NCBI GenBank assembly: GCA_034435375.1
Contig: DAOTXR010000054.1
Span: forward strand, 1 to 46,154
Direction: 5' to 3'
Source of the DNA: DAOTXR01 sp034435375
GTDB taxonomy: Bacteria > Chloroflexota > Anaerolineae > Aggregatilineales > UBA3940
DNA length: 46,154 bases
Shown here: positions 7,111-16,642 of the stretch, piece by piece
Layout of the letters: each line of letters begins with the position of its first letter
How positions within the stretch are numbered: the first letter of the stretch is position 1
The notes under the pieces: generated by a model
The model's input: only the letters and a program-made list of their open reading frames with translations
Database searches by the model: none
What the model was told of the DNA's origin: nothing
Program-made: the position numbers and the translations under genes

Positions 7111-8814
7111 GTGTTGCACAGATTGGCCTCCCTCAAACACAAATTTGCCCTGGATCGTCTGTCGCCTCTTCTGTTGCTGGCCATCACGGTGGTGGGGGCC
7201 GCCCTGCGTCTGTACGAGATCGGCAGCAAGGGATTGTGGTTGGATGAATCCTTTAGCGTGTGGCTAGGTCGGCAGCCCCTGTTCGAAATGTTGGCCTGGC
7301 TTCTGCGCGTGGATCAGCATCCGCCTCTCTACTATGCCTCCCTGCACTTCTGGCTAGGGTTGGGCGACAGTGCGGCGACCGTGCGAACCCTATCGGCCCT
7401 GTATGGCATACTGACCATCCCGATCTTTTACCTGCTGGGGCGTCGCCTGTTGGGGCAGACTGGCGGGCTGCTGGCGGCCTTGATCCTGGCCGTCTCCCCC
7501 TTCCATGTCCGCTTCGCCCAGGAAACACGCATGTATACCCTGCTGACCCTCAATGCGTCGCTGGCCCTGCTGGCCTTAGCCTGGCTGTTGACCGACCCCC
7601 GCGCCAGAACTGCTTCGCTGGGAGATCAGATGGGGGCCTTCTGGAGGAACTGGCGCGAATCGCGTGCCGCAGAAAGGGAGAGCCGTGCCGAGGCCGGGGC
7701 CGGGTACCAGCGCGATTTTCGCGTCACACGCACCTGGGTCAGCGCCCCGACCCGCAGACGCTGGCTGCCCCTCCACGCTGTTCAAACCGATCTGGCGTGG
7801 CTGGGTTACATGGTCTTCACCACCGCGACCATGCTCAGCCACAATACGGCCATCTTGTTCCCCGTGGCCGTGAATTTATCCGTCCTGGCGCTGATGCTCA
7901 TCTGGAAAGTGTGGCCGGGCGCGCGAGATGCCGGACAGCTCCACCCCCCTGCTCTAAAAAACTGGCTGTGGGCGCAGGGAGGCGTTTTCTTATTGTGGAG
8001 TCCCTGGCTGCTGGCCTTCGTGGTTCAGGCCACCGGCGTCTACCAGGAGTTCTGGATTCCGGCTCCGACCTTCGAGACCGTTCTGGACACGGTCAAGACG
8101 TTTTTAAGCGCCTTCCTGCCGGAGCGCATTCAGTGGGCCGATGCTATCTGGGCCTTGTATAGCCTGGTCGCCTTGTTGGGCATCCTTCACCTGCGCACAC
8201 GGCCAGCCCATCTGGCCCTGCTCTTGGTGTTGTTCCTGACTCCTTTCGCGGGGGAGTTGTTGGTCAGCCTGCGCAGGCCGATCTTCTACGACCGCACCCT
8301 CATCTGGACTTCGCTGCTGCTCTATCTGCTGCTGGCCGCCGGGCTGAGCCAACTGCGCTACAGCCCCTACATTGTCACGGCAGTCATTATGCTGGCCACG
8401 GTGAATGGGCTGTCCCTGCGTGAGTACTATATCCATTTTGAAAAGGAACAGTGGGATGACGCGGCGGCCTACGTTGGTGAGCGGGTGGAGAACGATGACT
8501 TGATTCTGTTCAACGCCACCTGGGTGCAGATTCCCTTTGATTTCTATTATCGCTATGCCAACCGGCCCGTCGCGGAGCACGGCGTGCCGGTGGACCTGTT
8601 CGACCGGGGCATTCTTGAACCCAAGATGACCGAAAATGACCTGCCCCGCCTGCGCCAGCTGATCCGTAACCGGGAGCGGGTCTGGCTGATTTACAGCCAC
8701 AACTGGTATACCGATCCGCACAGTCTGATCCCGGCAGCCCTGGAAGAGGAACTCAAGCTGCTCGATTTGCAGCGGTTTTACGGGCTTGAGGTGCGTCTGT
8801 ATGGCGTGCCTTGA
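7111..8814 (+). CDS. GT39-type polytopic membrane glycosyltransferase
   Basis: Predicted GT-C fold transferase that moves a sugar from a polyprenyl-phosphate donor to an acceptor on the outer face of the membrane; relatives include protein O-mannosyltransferases and ArnT. Visible hallmarks are an acidic pair in the first external loop (GLWLDESFSVW), the HPPLYY motif following it, and about ten hydrophobic segments. A basic, low-hydrophobicity stretch near residues 170-220 looks like an inserted cytoplasmic loop. I place the start at GTG 7111 (GAGAG 7 nt upstream) because the in-frame TTG at 7045 lies before the stem-loop at 7056-7086. It sits between the sugar importer and a GH2 enzyme, which hints at mannosyl transfer, but donor and acceptor cannot be read. 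Confidence 0.82.
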   Translation: MLHRLASLKHKFALDRLSPLLLLAITVVGAALRLYEIGSKGLWLDESFSVWLGRQPLFEMLAWLLRVDQHPPLYYASLHFWLGLGDSAATVRTLSALYGILTIPIFYLLGRRLLGQTGGLLAALILAVSPFHVRFAQETRMYTLLTLNASLALLALAWLLTDPRARTASLGDQMGAFWRNWRESRAAERESRAEAGAGYQRDFRVTRTWVSAPTRRRWLPLHAVQTDLAWLGYMVFTTATMLSHNTAILFPVAVNLSVLALMLIWKVWPGARDAGQLHPPALKNWLWAQGGVFLLWSPWLLAFVVQATGVYQEFWIPAPTFETVLDTVKTFLSAFLPERIQWADAIWALYSLVALLGILHLRTRPAHLALLLVLFLTPFAGELLVSLRRPIFYDRTLIWTSLLLYLLLAAGLSQLRYSPYIVTAVIMLATVNGLSLREYYIHFEKEQWDDAAAYVGERVENDDLILFNATWVQIPFDFYYRYANRPVAEHGVPVDLFDRGILEPKMTENDLPRLRQLIRNRERVWLIYSHNWYTDPHSLIPAALEEELKLLDLQRFYGLEVRLYGVP

Positions 8815-8936
8815 GCTTGCGCGTGGTGCGAGAAGTCCAGGAGTGACGCAGTTGAAGCGTTGGGGCGGGCCTCGCCGCAGCCCCTGCGTCAGTCCTGCAC
8901 TGAATATCCATCAAGTCTATCACCCTGAGGGCAACG

Positions 8937-11339
8937 GTGTCTCCCAAACTTCGTAATGTGCTGCTGATCGTGGGAATATGGGTTGCAATCGACATCCTGG
9001 CTTGGCAGGCCACCTATCGCGCCGCGACGGCGCCCTCGCCTGAAGAAGTGCAGCTTGCCGCAGCCGCTACTCCCACGCTGACCGCCTCCTCGGTGGAGGC
9101 CAGATTCGATGGCTTTGAACAGATCGTCTCTTTGGATGGCCCCTGGCGTTTCCGGCAAACCGGCAGTGAGATGGATGAATACTTCTCGCCCGATCTGGAC
9201 GTGAGCGCCTGGCACACCATGAACATCCCGCAGAACTGGTATCTGGCAGGCTTGAACTACCACGGCACGATCTGGTTTAGGCGTGAGTTCGAGGCCAGCG
9301 CCGACTGGCAGGGGCGTGCTGTCCGGCTGCGCTTTGACGGCGTCGATTACTTCGCAGATGTGTGGCTGAATGGACGCAGCTTGGGCCATCACGAGGGTTA
9401 TTTCCAACCCTTCACCTATGAGGTGAGCGAGTATCTCAACTACGGGGGAAATAACATTCTGGTCGTGCGTGTGGAAAGCCCTTACGAAGAATATGGCTCG
9501 GTTTGGCCCTATCACAAGACGCTGATCAAAGGCGCTTTGGGCCAACACAATGCCCGTCCGGGGGGCGAACGGGGTAGGGCGGGGCAAGAGTATAACACGG
9601 GCGGCATCTGGAACGCGGTCTCTTTGGTGGTGAGCGATTTTGCCGGGGTGGAGTCTGTACGCATTCAGGCCAGTTGGCCCACCTCGGCGACGGTGGGCCA
9701 AGATGCGGCGGTGAACGCGGCCATCGCGCTGCGCAACGATGCGGATATTACCGTCGAAGCCGCCGTCTCTCTGACGCTGATCCCGCGCAACTTCGAGGGT
9801 GAAGCAATCGCGCTCCCGTCCCAATCCGTCACCCTGAGCCGAGGAGAGACGGAAGTCGTCATTCGCGGCGTTGCGCCGCACCCTCAGCTCTGGTGGACTT
9901 GGGATCGCGGGAATCCCAACCTGTACACCGCCCGGATTGAAGTCACAGCCGACGGGGCGCTGATTGCTCACAAGGAAACGACCTTTGGTTTCCGGCAAGT
10001 CCAGGTGTCTGAGGATTGGACGTGGACGCTCAACGGCCAGCGGTTCTTCCCGCGCGGCTCCGGCTACATCAGCGACCAGTGGCTGTCCCGGACGAACAGG
10101 GCAGGGTTCCAGCGAGACGTTCAGTTGATGCGAGAAGCCAACCTGAACTTCATCCGGGTGCACGCGCATGTCGAGCCGGTCGCATTTTACGAAGTCGCCG
10201 ACGAACTGGGGATTCTCGTCTGGCAGGATTTCCCTCTCTATGGGGGCTATTCCGACGCTCCTGCTTTTGTGGATGAGGCTCAGCGACAAATGCGCGACAT
10301 GGTGCAGCTCCTGTACAACCATCCCAGCATCGTCGTATGGTGCGCCCACCACGAAGCTCCCTGGGCTTCCCCTCAGCTAGCCGATCGGATGCCCGATTAC
10401 AGTCCGGTCCAGAACAAGCGTCTTGACGAACTGCTGGGCGATCTGGCCCGTGAACTGGACCCCACTCGCTACGTCCACCTTAACTCTGGTTCGGGTGACG
10501 CCCACGTCTATCCTGGCTGGTCCAGCGGGCATTGGACCGATTTCTACAATCAGGCCCCGCCGTCTGCCCCCATGGTGGAGGTGGAGGACACGCTGCCCGG
10601 CGCTCCTTTTGTGACTGAGTATGGGGCGCAGGCCCTGCCCAATCTAGACATGATGCAGGCCATGTTTGCCCCTGAGGAGCTGATGTATGAGAGTGGGGAG
10701 GTGCGCAGCCGGTGGGAGTTTCACGATTTTCAGCCCCTGGAGACCTTTCAGAACGCCAATATCCCCCAGGGCGAATCGATAGAGGAGTTCATCGCTTCCA
10801 GCCAAGCCTATCAGGCCAACCTGATCCAGTTTGCAACGGAAAGCTATCGACGGGCAAAATACAACCCGATGCAAGGCATCTTTTACTCTATGTTTGTCGA
10901 TAGTTGGCCCAGCATTACCTGGTCGGTGCTGGACTATAGCCGCCAGCCCAAGCAGGGCTTCTACGCCCTCCAGACGGCCATGCAGCCGATCCTGCCCAGC
11001 ATTGAGGCTGCCGAGCCGGCCCGCCTGGAAGGACGCCGTTGGGTATACACGTCAGCCTCCGACGTCGTGATGACCCTGTGGGTGGTCAACGATACGCTGG
11101 ATGAGTATCCCGATGCCCATCTGGAGTGCCGCATCCTCAATGAGGAGGGGAAGACGGTGCGGGTCAACCTCTGGGTTGAAGATGTCTTGCCCGATCACTC
11201 TCAACGTCTGTTTGCCATCCGCCCATCGATGCTGTCGCCGGGCAACTATCGTCTGTCCGTGGAGCTGGACGACGCCCAGGGGCATCGGCTAGGCGTCAAT
11301 GCTTTCGAGTTTGCCATTGCGCCGGAAGAGCAGCCGTAG
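8937..11339 (+). CDS. Membrane-anchored glycoside hydrolase family 2 (beta-mannosidase-like)
   Basis: Retaining exo-beta-glycosidase. The N-terminus has a hydrophobic segment (about residues 7-22) that anchors or exports the protein, followed by a low-complexity spacer. The GH2 sugar-binding domain begins at DGPWRFRQ, then immunoglobulin-like and TIM-barrel domains. The catalytic acid/base is expected at Glu473 (VVWCAHHEAPW) and the nucleophile at Glu561 (VTEYGAQALPN). The latter is closer to beta-mannosidase-type enzymes (SEFGFQSLP) than to E. coli LacZ. GTG 8937 has GAGGG 5 nt upstream. The 800-residue length is usual. It would act outside the membrane, in contrast to the second GH2 at 18335, which has no signal. 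Substrate specificity is inferred. Confidence 0.88.
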   Translation: MSPKLRNVLLIVGIWVAIDILAWQATYRAATAPSPEEVQLAAAATPTLTASSVEARFDGFEQIVSLDGPWRFRQTGSEMDEYFSPDLDVSAWHTMNIPQNWYLAGLNYHGTIWFRREFEASADWQGRAVRLRFDGVDYFADVWLNGRSLGHHEGYFQPFTYEVSEYLNYGGNNILVVRVESPYEEYGSVWPYHKTLIKGALGQHNARPGGERGRAGQEYNTGGIWNAVSLVVSDFAGVESVRIQASWPTSATVGQDAAVNAAIALRNDADITVEAAVSLTLIPRNFEGEAIALPSQSVTLSRGETEVVIRGVAPHPQLWWTWDRGNPNLYTARIEVTADGALIAHKETTFGFRQVQVSEDWTWTLNGQRFFPRGSGYISDQWLSRTNRAGFQRDVQLMREANLNFIRVHAHVEPVAFYEVADELGILVWQDFPLYGGYSDAPAFVDEAQRQMRDMVQLLYNHPSIVVWCAHHEAPWASPQLADRMPDYSPVQNKRLDELLGDLARELDPTRYVHLNSGSGDAHVYPGWSSGHWTDFYNQAPPSAPMVEVEDTLPGAPFVTEYGAQALPNLDMMQAMFAPEELMYESGEVRSRWEFHDFQPLETFQNANIPQGESIEEFIASSQAYQANLIQFATESYRRAKYNPMQGIFYSMFVDSWPSITWSVLDYSRQPKQGFYALQTAMQPILPSIEAAEPARLEGRRWVYTSASDVVMTLWVVNDTLDEYPDAHLECRILNEEGKTVRVNLWVEDVLPDHSQRLFAIRPSMLSPGNYRLSVELDDAQGHRLGVNAFEFAIAPEEQP

Positions 11340-11398
11340 AGGGCGGCCCCGACCGGCAAGCTGGAGAGAGGGTGGATCGTGCGCTGAATGGCGACTAA

Positions 11399-12307
11399 AT
11401 GGATGGCGAGGATCGCGTGACGGATGAAACCCCTGAAGCCCCCCTGATGGGGGTCTTGCGGGTGTTGATCGCTGGGACGGTTCTGCTGGCCTTCCTGGGC
11501 CTGGTAGGCTACTCGTTCTGGCCTGAACTCGCTGTGTCCTTGTTCGGGGCTGTGCAGTCGATGCGGGGCATAGGCGCCGAGCAGTTCGAGAGCCAGTACT
11601 TTGAGGTACGCAACAATTCCGACGCGAGCGATGCCCAGGTCCGGGGAGTCGTCGCGACTTTGGAAAATGATTACCAGGCGATTGCGGAGTATCTGGGCCG
11701 CTCGCCAAGCGATCCCATTCCCGTGTTGATCACCAACGGCCAGGGCATGGCGCTGATCGACGGGGACCGGCTCAATGTGTTCTACGATCAGGGCGTCCTC
11801 GACCTGAACTCTGCCCCCTTCTTCCTGGTGTTTCTGATGGAAGACAGACGGCTGGAGGCAGACACCAACATCTTTCTGGAGGCCGGTTTTGCCATCTACG
11901 TCACGGAGGAAATTGGCCGCTCGGAGAACTTCACCGGCCAGCCGGCTGACGCTTGGGTGATGCTCTTGCAACAGCGGAATGCACTCCTGCCGCTCTCCGA
12001 GGCTTGGGCCGTCCGCATCCCGGAAAGCGACGACGACGAAGCCGTGTACAGCTTCTTGCGGTCGCTGGTGATGAGTGGTTCTTTCGCCCGCTGGCTGATC
12101 GAGACCTACGGCCAGGAGACCTTTGACGAGTTGCGGGAGGGAGCCAGTCTGGAGTACGCCATTGGCCTGTCTTTGGACGATGCGGAGGCAGCCTGGCTGG
12201 CCTCCGTTGCTGCTCACGGGGTGGCTTCGCGCCCCTGTAGACTGGCCTCTCCTCCCGGCTCATTTCTCCAATATCTGTGTGAGCTGCTGAATGAAACGAA
12301 CCCTTAA
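11399..12307 (+). CDS. Membrane-anchored protein resembling a catalytically dead gluzincin peptidase
   Basis: The 302-residue protein has one membrane segment at about residues 18-44 and an external domain. The pattern of that domain recalls the peptidase-MA/M1-like fold: a stretch where the HExxH zinc helix would sit reads FLVFLMEDRRLE, and about 20 residues on is FLEAGFAIYVTEE, which matches the usual W/L-N/E-E-G-F-A-x-Y third-ligand motif. With both histidines missing it cannot bind zinc in the usual way. The end overlaps the next gene by 17 nt, so it is translationally coupled to the ABC permease and may be an accessory subunit. ATG 11399 lacks a clear ribosome-binding site; GTG 11417 with GAGG 5 nt upstream is an alternative. 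The family assignment is tentative. Confidence 0.7.
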   Translation: MDGEDRVTDETPEAPLMGVLRVLIAGTVLLAFLGLVGYSFWPELAVSLFGAVQSMRGIGAEQFESQYFEVRNNSDASDAQVRGVVATLENDYQAIAEYLGRSPSDPIPVLITNGQGMALIDGDRLNVFYDQGVLDLNSAPFFLVFLMEDRRLEADTNIFLEAGFAIYVTEEIGRSENFTGQPADAWVMLLQQRNALLPLSEAWAVRIPESDDDEAVYSFLRSLVMSGSFARWLIETYGQETFDELREGASLEYAIGLSLDDAEAAWLASVAAHGVASRPCRLASPPGSFLQYLCELLNETNP

Positions 12308-15053
12308 CCAACTCTTTTCCATCATCGTCATAGCTTTCCAGCGCATCTGGACTGCTGGGGGCAGTTACGCGGCCATCACGTTGGGGGTGTTGGTGGCCAC
12401 GACCACCATCTGCGCCTTGATCCTGTATGCTGAAGCGGTCAACATTGCGGTGCTGCGTAGTCGGCTGGCTCAGGCTCACGAGGAGGCGACGTTCGACCTG
12501 CTGATCAAGGGCGAGCGCAACCTCATCGACAGCCAGCAGTATCAGGAGATGGATCGGCTGATCCTGAGCCGGATGCGCCGCGTGGTGGGCCTGCCCTTGA
12601 CCCGGGTGGGCCGCCATGGGTGGTCCAAGCCGTTGCTCATCGTCCCGCCCGGCCAATCTCCTGTGGGACAGCGCACCCAGTTGGCCCGCACCCGCTTTCA
12701 GTTCTACGCCGGGATCGAGGATCAGGTTGAGATCGTCGAGGGAAGTTTTCCGCAGCCCGTGATCGACCCTCAGGCGACAGTGGAGGTGATGGTCACCGAG
12801 CGCCTGGCCGAGGAGTTGGGCCTGAAGGTAGGCGATGTCTTCACCGTAGAGGACTTCACCGGCAGCGCTCAGCCGATGCAGGTCAGGGCGCGGCTGTCAG
12901 CCATTGTTCGGCTGCGCGATGCGGACAGCAGTTTCTGGTTCTATGCGCCCTGGTTCCTCGACGAGGCGCTCACCGTGCCTGAAGAGACCTTCTTGCAGGT
13001 GATCGCCCTGACCTTTGTGCCCACCGAAGCTGAAGTGACCTGGGCGGCCAACTACGATGAGACGAGCATCGACATCAATAACGTGAATCGCGTCATTGCC
13101 GGCCTGGGCCGATTGCGTTTCCGACTGACCGGCGAGTTAGAGGGGTTGCAGTTTCTGACCGAGATGGACGACGTGCTTCGTGAGTTTCGCCGCAGCACGT
13201 TCATGTTGGAGGCGCTTCTGATCGTGCTGGGGGCGCCGGTGGTGGGGATCGCCCTCAACTATGTGACCATGGCCGCCGACCTGCTCGTGGAGCATCAGCG
13301 CTCGGAGATTGCCGTGCTCAAAAGTCGCGGCAGCAGCACTGGCCAGGTGGTCGCCCTGTTCCTCACCCAGGGGCTGTTGGTGGTGGGCGCATCAGCGCTG
13401 CTGGCTCCGCTCCTGGCCATGCCAGTGGCCCAGTTGATCGGCCAGGCGACCACCTTCCTGGTCTTCGGCGGCGCTCAGCGCTTGCCGGTGGCCTTGCGTC
13501 CCTCGATCTACGGTTATGCGGGCCTGACTGCCGTCCTGGCTCTGGTCGCCATCATGGCGCCCGCCCTGCGGGCTTCCCGTGAGACCATTGTCACTCATCG
13601 GCGGCAACAGGCGCGTGAGACGCGGCCCTTGCTGATGCACCGCTACTACTTGGACCTGGTCTTGCTGCTGCTGGGAGCGCTGGGCTACTGGCGGTTGAGC
13701 CAGAGCGGTTCCATCATCACCCGCAACGAGACCGGCGGCCTGGAGTTTGACCCCTTGCTGTTGCTCACGCCGACCGTGCTGGCGGTGGGGCTGAGTTTTC
13801 TGACGCTGCGCCTGGTGCCGCTCCTGATGCGTGGGTTGGCCGGCCTGGCTGCCCTGACCGAGTCGGTTGCGGCTCTCTTTGCCCTGCGCCAGGTCTCGCG
13901 CTCCCCCACCCGCTACAGCAGCCTGATCCTGATCCTCACTTTTACGCTGGCCTTAGGGCTTTTCACGGCGGTCGTCGCTGATGCCTTTGATCGCAACTAC
14001 AACGACCAGGCCCTCTACGCTGCCGGAGCTGACCTGCGAACTCATCAGTTTGATTACGAGACCGCCACCTGGAAGGTGCGGCCCCTGCAAGAATACGCCG
14101 CGCTGCCAGGGGTCGAGAGCGCCGCCCAGGCGCTGCGCGTCCGTCTGGTGGGCCGGCAGGCCCAGGTCCGCGCCGAGGGGTTCCTGCTGGCCATCGATCC
14201 ATATTCTTTTGGCGATGTCGCCTGGTGGCGTTCCGATTTCCAACCGTCGCTCGATCAACTGCTGGCCCAGTTGCGCACAGACGACATGGCCATCCTGGCC
14301 GATGTCCACTTTGTGCGGCGGCATGGCCTGGACATCGGCGAGACGTTCGACATCGATGTGAATGGGACGCGCGTTGAGTTCAAGCTGGTAGGTACACTGG
14401 GCTACTTCCCTACTCTGTACCCCGAAGACGGCGACCGGCTGGTGGCCCGGCTAGATTACTTGCAGGACACCCTGGGGGTCGAGCCGAGCGAAGTCTGGCT
14501 GCGGACGGAGGATCGCCAGCACCGCCAGACGGTGGCCGCTTTAAATGATACCGCCCAGGGAGGGCTGGTGGTCATTCACGATGGGCACGAGTTGGCAGGC
14601 GTGCGCAAAGAGGACCCGCTCCGCACCGGGCTGTTTGGCGCGCTCTCGTTCGGCTTCATCGCGGCAACCGTGTTGAGCATCCTGGGTTTTCTGCTGTATG
14701 CCTACATCAGCATTCAGTCCCGATCCCTTCAGTTTGGCGTTTTGCGCGCCATGGGGTTGTCTGTATCTCAGTTGATCGCTGCCCTGGCCACCGAACAGCT
14801 GCTGTTGATCGGCGTGGGGATCGTGCTGGGCACGGCCATCGGAGGCGGCGCCGGCTGGATGTTTACCCGTTTCTTGCAGCTCAGCATCGTTGCCCGCGAG
14901 GCCGTGCCGCCGTTTCAGGTGATCACGCCCTGGGGAACGATTGTCCGGCTGTATGTGATTCTGGTGGTGATCTTTGTCTTTGCGCTGGTGGTCTCGGTCC
15001 AACTGCTGCGGCAAATGCGCGTTCACGCCGTGCTTAGATTAGGTGAGCAGTGA
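12291..15053 (+). CDS. FtsX/MacB-type ABC transporter permease, duplicated
   Basis: Large membrane subunit (920 residues) of a mechanotransmission-type ABC system (MacB/LolCDE/FtsX superfamily), which extrudes or extracts substrates from the outer leaflet rather than importing. It shows a first membrane helix at about 24-46, a large external domain (about 50-300), three helices near 305-435, then a second half with another helix pair, a second external domain (about 575-780) and three final helices (about 785-910). This is the duplicated FtsX arrangement, so a single polypeptide could replace the usual two permeases. It overlaps the upstream gene by 17 nt, and the first ATPase starts 1 nt after its stop. 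Two non-identical ATPases follow, matching its two halves. The substrate is unknown; position between mannosidase genes suggests a surface glycoconjugate or lipoprotein. Confidence 0.88.
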   Translation: MKRTLNQLFSIIVIAFQRIWTAGGSYAAITLGVLVATTTICALILYAEAVNIAVLRSRLAQAHEEATFDLLIKGERNLIDSQQYQEMDRLILSRMRRVVGLPLTRVGRHGWSKPLLIVPPGQSPVGQRTQLARTRFQFYAGIEDQVEIVEGSFPQPVIDPQATVEVMVTERLAEELGLKVGDVFTVEDFTGSAQPMQVRARLSAIVRLRDADSSFWFYAPWFLDEALTVPEETFLQVIALTFVPTEAEVTWAANYDETSIDINNVNRVIAGLGRLRFRLTGELEGLQFLTEMDDVLREFRRSTFMLEALLIVLGAPVVGIALNYVTMAADLLVEHQRSEIAVLKSRGSSTGQVVALFLTQGLLVVGASALLAPLLAMPVAQLIGQATTFLVFGGAQRLPVALRPSIYGYAGLTAVLALVAIMAPALRASRETIVTHRRQQARETRPLLMHRYYLDLVLLLLGALGYWRLSQSGSIITRNETGGLEFDPLLLLTPTVLAVGLSFLTLRLVPLLMRGLAGLAALTESVAALFALRQVSRSPTRYSSLILILTFTLALGLFTAVVADAFDRNYNDQALYAAGADLRTHQFDYETATWKVRPLQEYAALPGVESAAQALRVRLVGRQAQVRAEGFLLAIDPYSFGDVAWWRSDFQPSLDQLLAQLRTDDMAILADVHFVRRHGLDIGETFDIDVNGTRVEFKLVGTLGYFPTLYPEDGDRLVARLDYLQDTLGVEPSEVWLRTEDRQHRQTVAALNDTAQGGLVVIHDGHELAGVRKEDPLRTGLFGALSFGFIAATVLSILGFLLYAYISIQSRSLQFGVLRAMGLSVSQLIAALATEQLLLIGVGIVLGTAIGGGAGWMFTRFLQLSIVAREAVPPFQVITPWGTIVRLYVILVVIFVFALVVSVQLLRQMRVHAVLRLGEQ

Positions 15054-15054
15054 T

Positions 15055-15936
15055 ATGGCGGATAATGGACCATTTATTGTGTGCGACAATCTGGTCAAGG
15101 TCTACAAGACACATGAGATCGAGACCGTGGCCCTGGCTGGCCTCGATCTGGAGGTGCAGCAGGGCGAGGTCTTGTCTATCGTGGGGCCTAGCGGCAGCGG
15201 CAAGAGTACGCTGCTCAATGTGCTGGGCGGGTTGGATCGGCCTACATCGGGCGCGGTCACGGTCGGCGGCGTCGATCTGCTTTCTCTCACCCCCGATGCC
15301 CTGGTGCGCTATCGGCGGGATGTGGTGGGCTTTGTCTGGCAGCAGAATGCACGCAATATGTTGCCCTACATGACCGCCTACCAGAACGTCTGCCTGCCGA
15401 TGAGGCTGAACGGCGTTGAACCACGCGAGTGGGACGCCCGCGCCCATGAGTTGTTGGCTGCGGTGGGGATGGAGGAGCGAGCGCATCATCGTTCCCGTGA
15501 GCTGTCAGGAGGGGAACAGCAGCGGGTCGCCATTGCGGTGGCGCTGGCGAACAGCCCTGGGCTGTTGCTGGCCGACGAGCCTACAGGCTCGGTGGATACG
15601 CAGACCGCCGGGGCCATTATCGATCTCTTCCGCAGCCTGGCCCAGCGTTATGGGGTGACGGTGGTGATCGTCTCCCACGACCACACCATCTCACAGCATG
15701 TCGATCGCACTGTCGCCATCTACGACGGGCGCACCAGCTTTGAGCGCGTCCGACGGGTGCACGAGGGGGTGGTCGTGGGCCACGATGAGTACGTCATGGT
15801 GGAGAAGAACGGTCGTTTACAGCTCTCGCCCGAACTGGTCAAGCACTTGGGGATTGCCGGGCGGGCGCGAGTTCATCTGGCAGAAGACCACCTCGAAATC
15901 TGGCCGGTTGCGGAGGTGGATGATGGGGGAGAATAA
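15055..15936 (+). CDS. ABC transporter ATPase (LolD/MacB type) with a C-terminal AbrB-like domain
   Basis: ATP-hydrolysing subunit for the upstream permease. Motifs: Walker A GPSGSGKS (44-51), Q-loop Gln96, signature LSGGEQQ (150-156), Walker B LLLADEP (170-176), switch His208. After the normal end of the domain at about residue 235 there is an extra tail. Residues 246-285 (VMVEKNGRLQLSPE, then LVKHLGIAGRARVHL and EIWPV) match the swapped-hairpin pattern of AbrB/SpoVT and toxin-antitoxin antidote domains: basic residue, G-R-hydrophobic, P-E-hydrophobic, L-G-I, then a beta hairpin. ATG 15055 has AGGTGA 8 nt upstream and starts 1 nt after the permease stop. The ATPase call is certain; the tail assignment is by pattern only. 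Confidence 0.92.
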   Translation: MADNGPFIVCDNLVKVYKTHEIETVALAGLDLEVQQGEVLSIVGPSGSGKSTLLNVLGGLDRPTSGAVTVGGVDLLSLTPDALVRYRRDVVGFVWQQNARNMLPYMTAYQNVCLPMRLNGVEPREWDARAHELLAAVGMEERAHHRSRELSGGEQQRVAIAVALANSPGLLLADEPTGSVDTQTAGAIIDLFRSLAQRYGVTVVIVSHDHTISQHVDRTVAIYDGRTSFERVRRVHEGVVVGHDEYVMVEKNGRLQLSPELVKHLGIAGRARVHLAEDHLEIWPVAEVDDGGE

Positions 15937-16642
15937 ACTGGTCGTTGAGACGATCAACCTGACTCGCGCCTACCGCCTGGGCCGGGGCGAGGTGTCGGCG
16001 CTGCGCGGAGTCAGCCTTCAGGTCCGGGCAGGTGAATTTGTCGCCATCCAGGGGCGTTCCGGGTCGGGCAAGACGACGCTGCTCAATGTGATTGGCGGGT
16101 TGGACCAACCGACCGCCGGCGCTGTCTATCTCAATGGGCAGGATATCTCCCATCTGACCGAGTCTGAGATGGTGGATTTGCGCCGGCGCACCGTAGGCTT
16201 TGTGTTCCAGTCGTTTGGCCTGTTGCCCCACTATTCCTCCTATGAGACGGTTGAGTTTGCGCTGCGCCTGGCTGGGCTGCCGCGCCGGGAACGGCACGAG
16301 CGGACGCTGGATTGTCTGTCGATGGTGGGGCTGGAGGATCGGCTTCGCCACCGGCCTGACGAGATGTCGGGCGGGCAGCAACAGCGGCTGTGCATCGCGC
16401 GTGCCATTGCTATACGGCCCAAGTTGATCCTTGCCGACGAGCCGACCGGCGAGCTTGACAGCCAGACCGGCAGGGATATTCTCTCTCTCTTCCGGCAGAT
16501 CGTCGCGCTGGAGGAAACCGCATTGATCGTCGCCACGCACGACCCCATGATCCACGATTACGCCAGCACGGTCTATGAATTGAGCGACGGTCAATTGACA
16601 AGGCTGGCGGTGGAGCAGGTCAACAGGGGAGGGATGTCATGA
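15923..16642 (+). CDS. ABC transporter ATPase, LolD/MacB type
   Basis: Second ATPase of the exporter module, 239 residues, a normal length. Walker A GRSGSGKT (44-51), Q-loop in FVFQSFGLLP, signature MSGGQQQ, Walker B LILADEP and switch His in ATHDP are all present, so it should be active. I start it at ATG 15923 because GGAGG lies 6 nt upstream; ATG 15920 is immediately before and also possible. It overlaps the end of the first ATPase by 14 nt. The two ATPases differ clearly in sequence and only the first has the extra tail, which suggests a heterodimer beneath the two halves of the 920-residue permease. Confidence 0.93.
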   Translation: MGENKLVVETINLTRAYRLGRGEVSALRGVSLQVRAGEFVAIQGRSGSGKTTLLNVIGGLDQPTAGAVYLNGQDISHLTESEMVDLRRRTVGFVFQSFGLLPHYSSYETVEFALRLAGLPRRERHERTLDCLSMVGLEDRLRHRPDEMSGGQQQRLCIARAIAIRPKLILADEPTGELDSQTGRDILSLFRQIVALEETALIVATHDPMIHDYASTVYELSDGQLTRLAVEQVNRGGMS

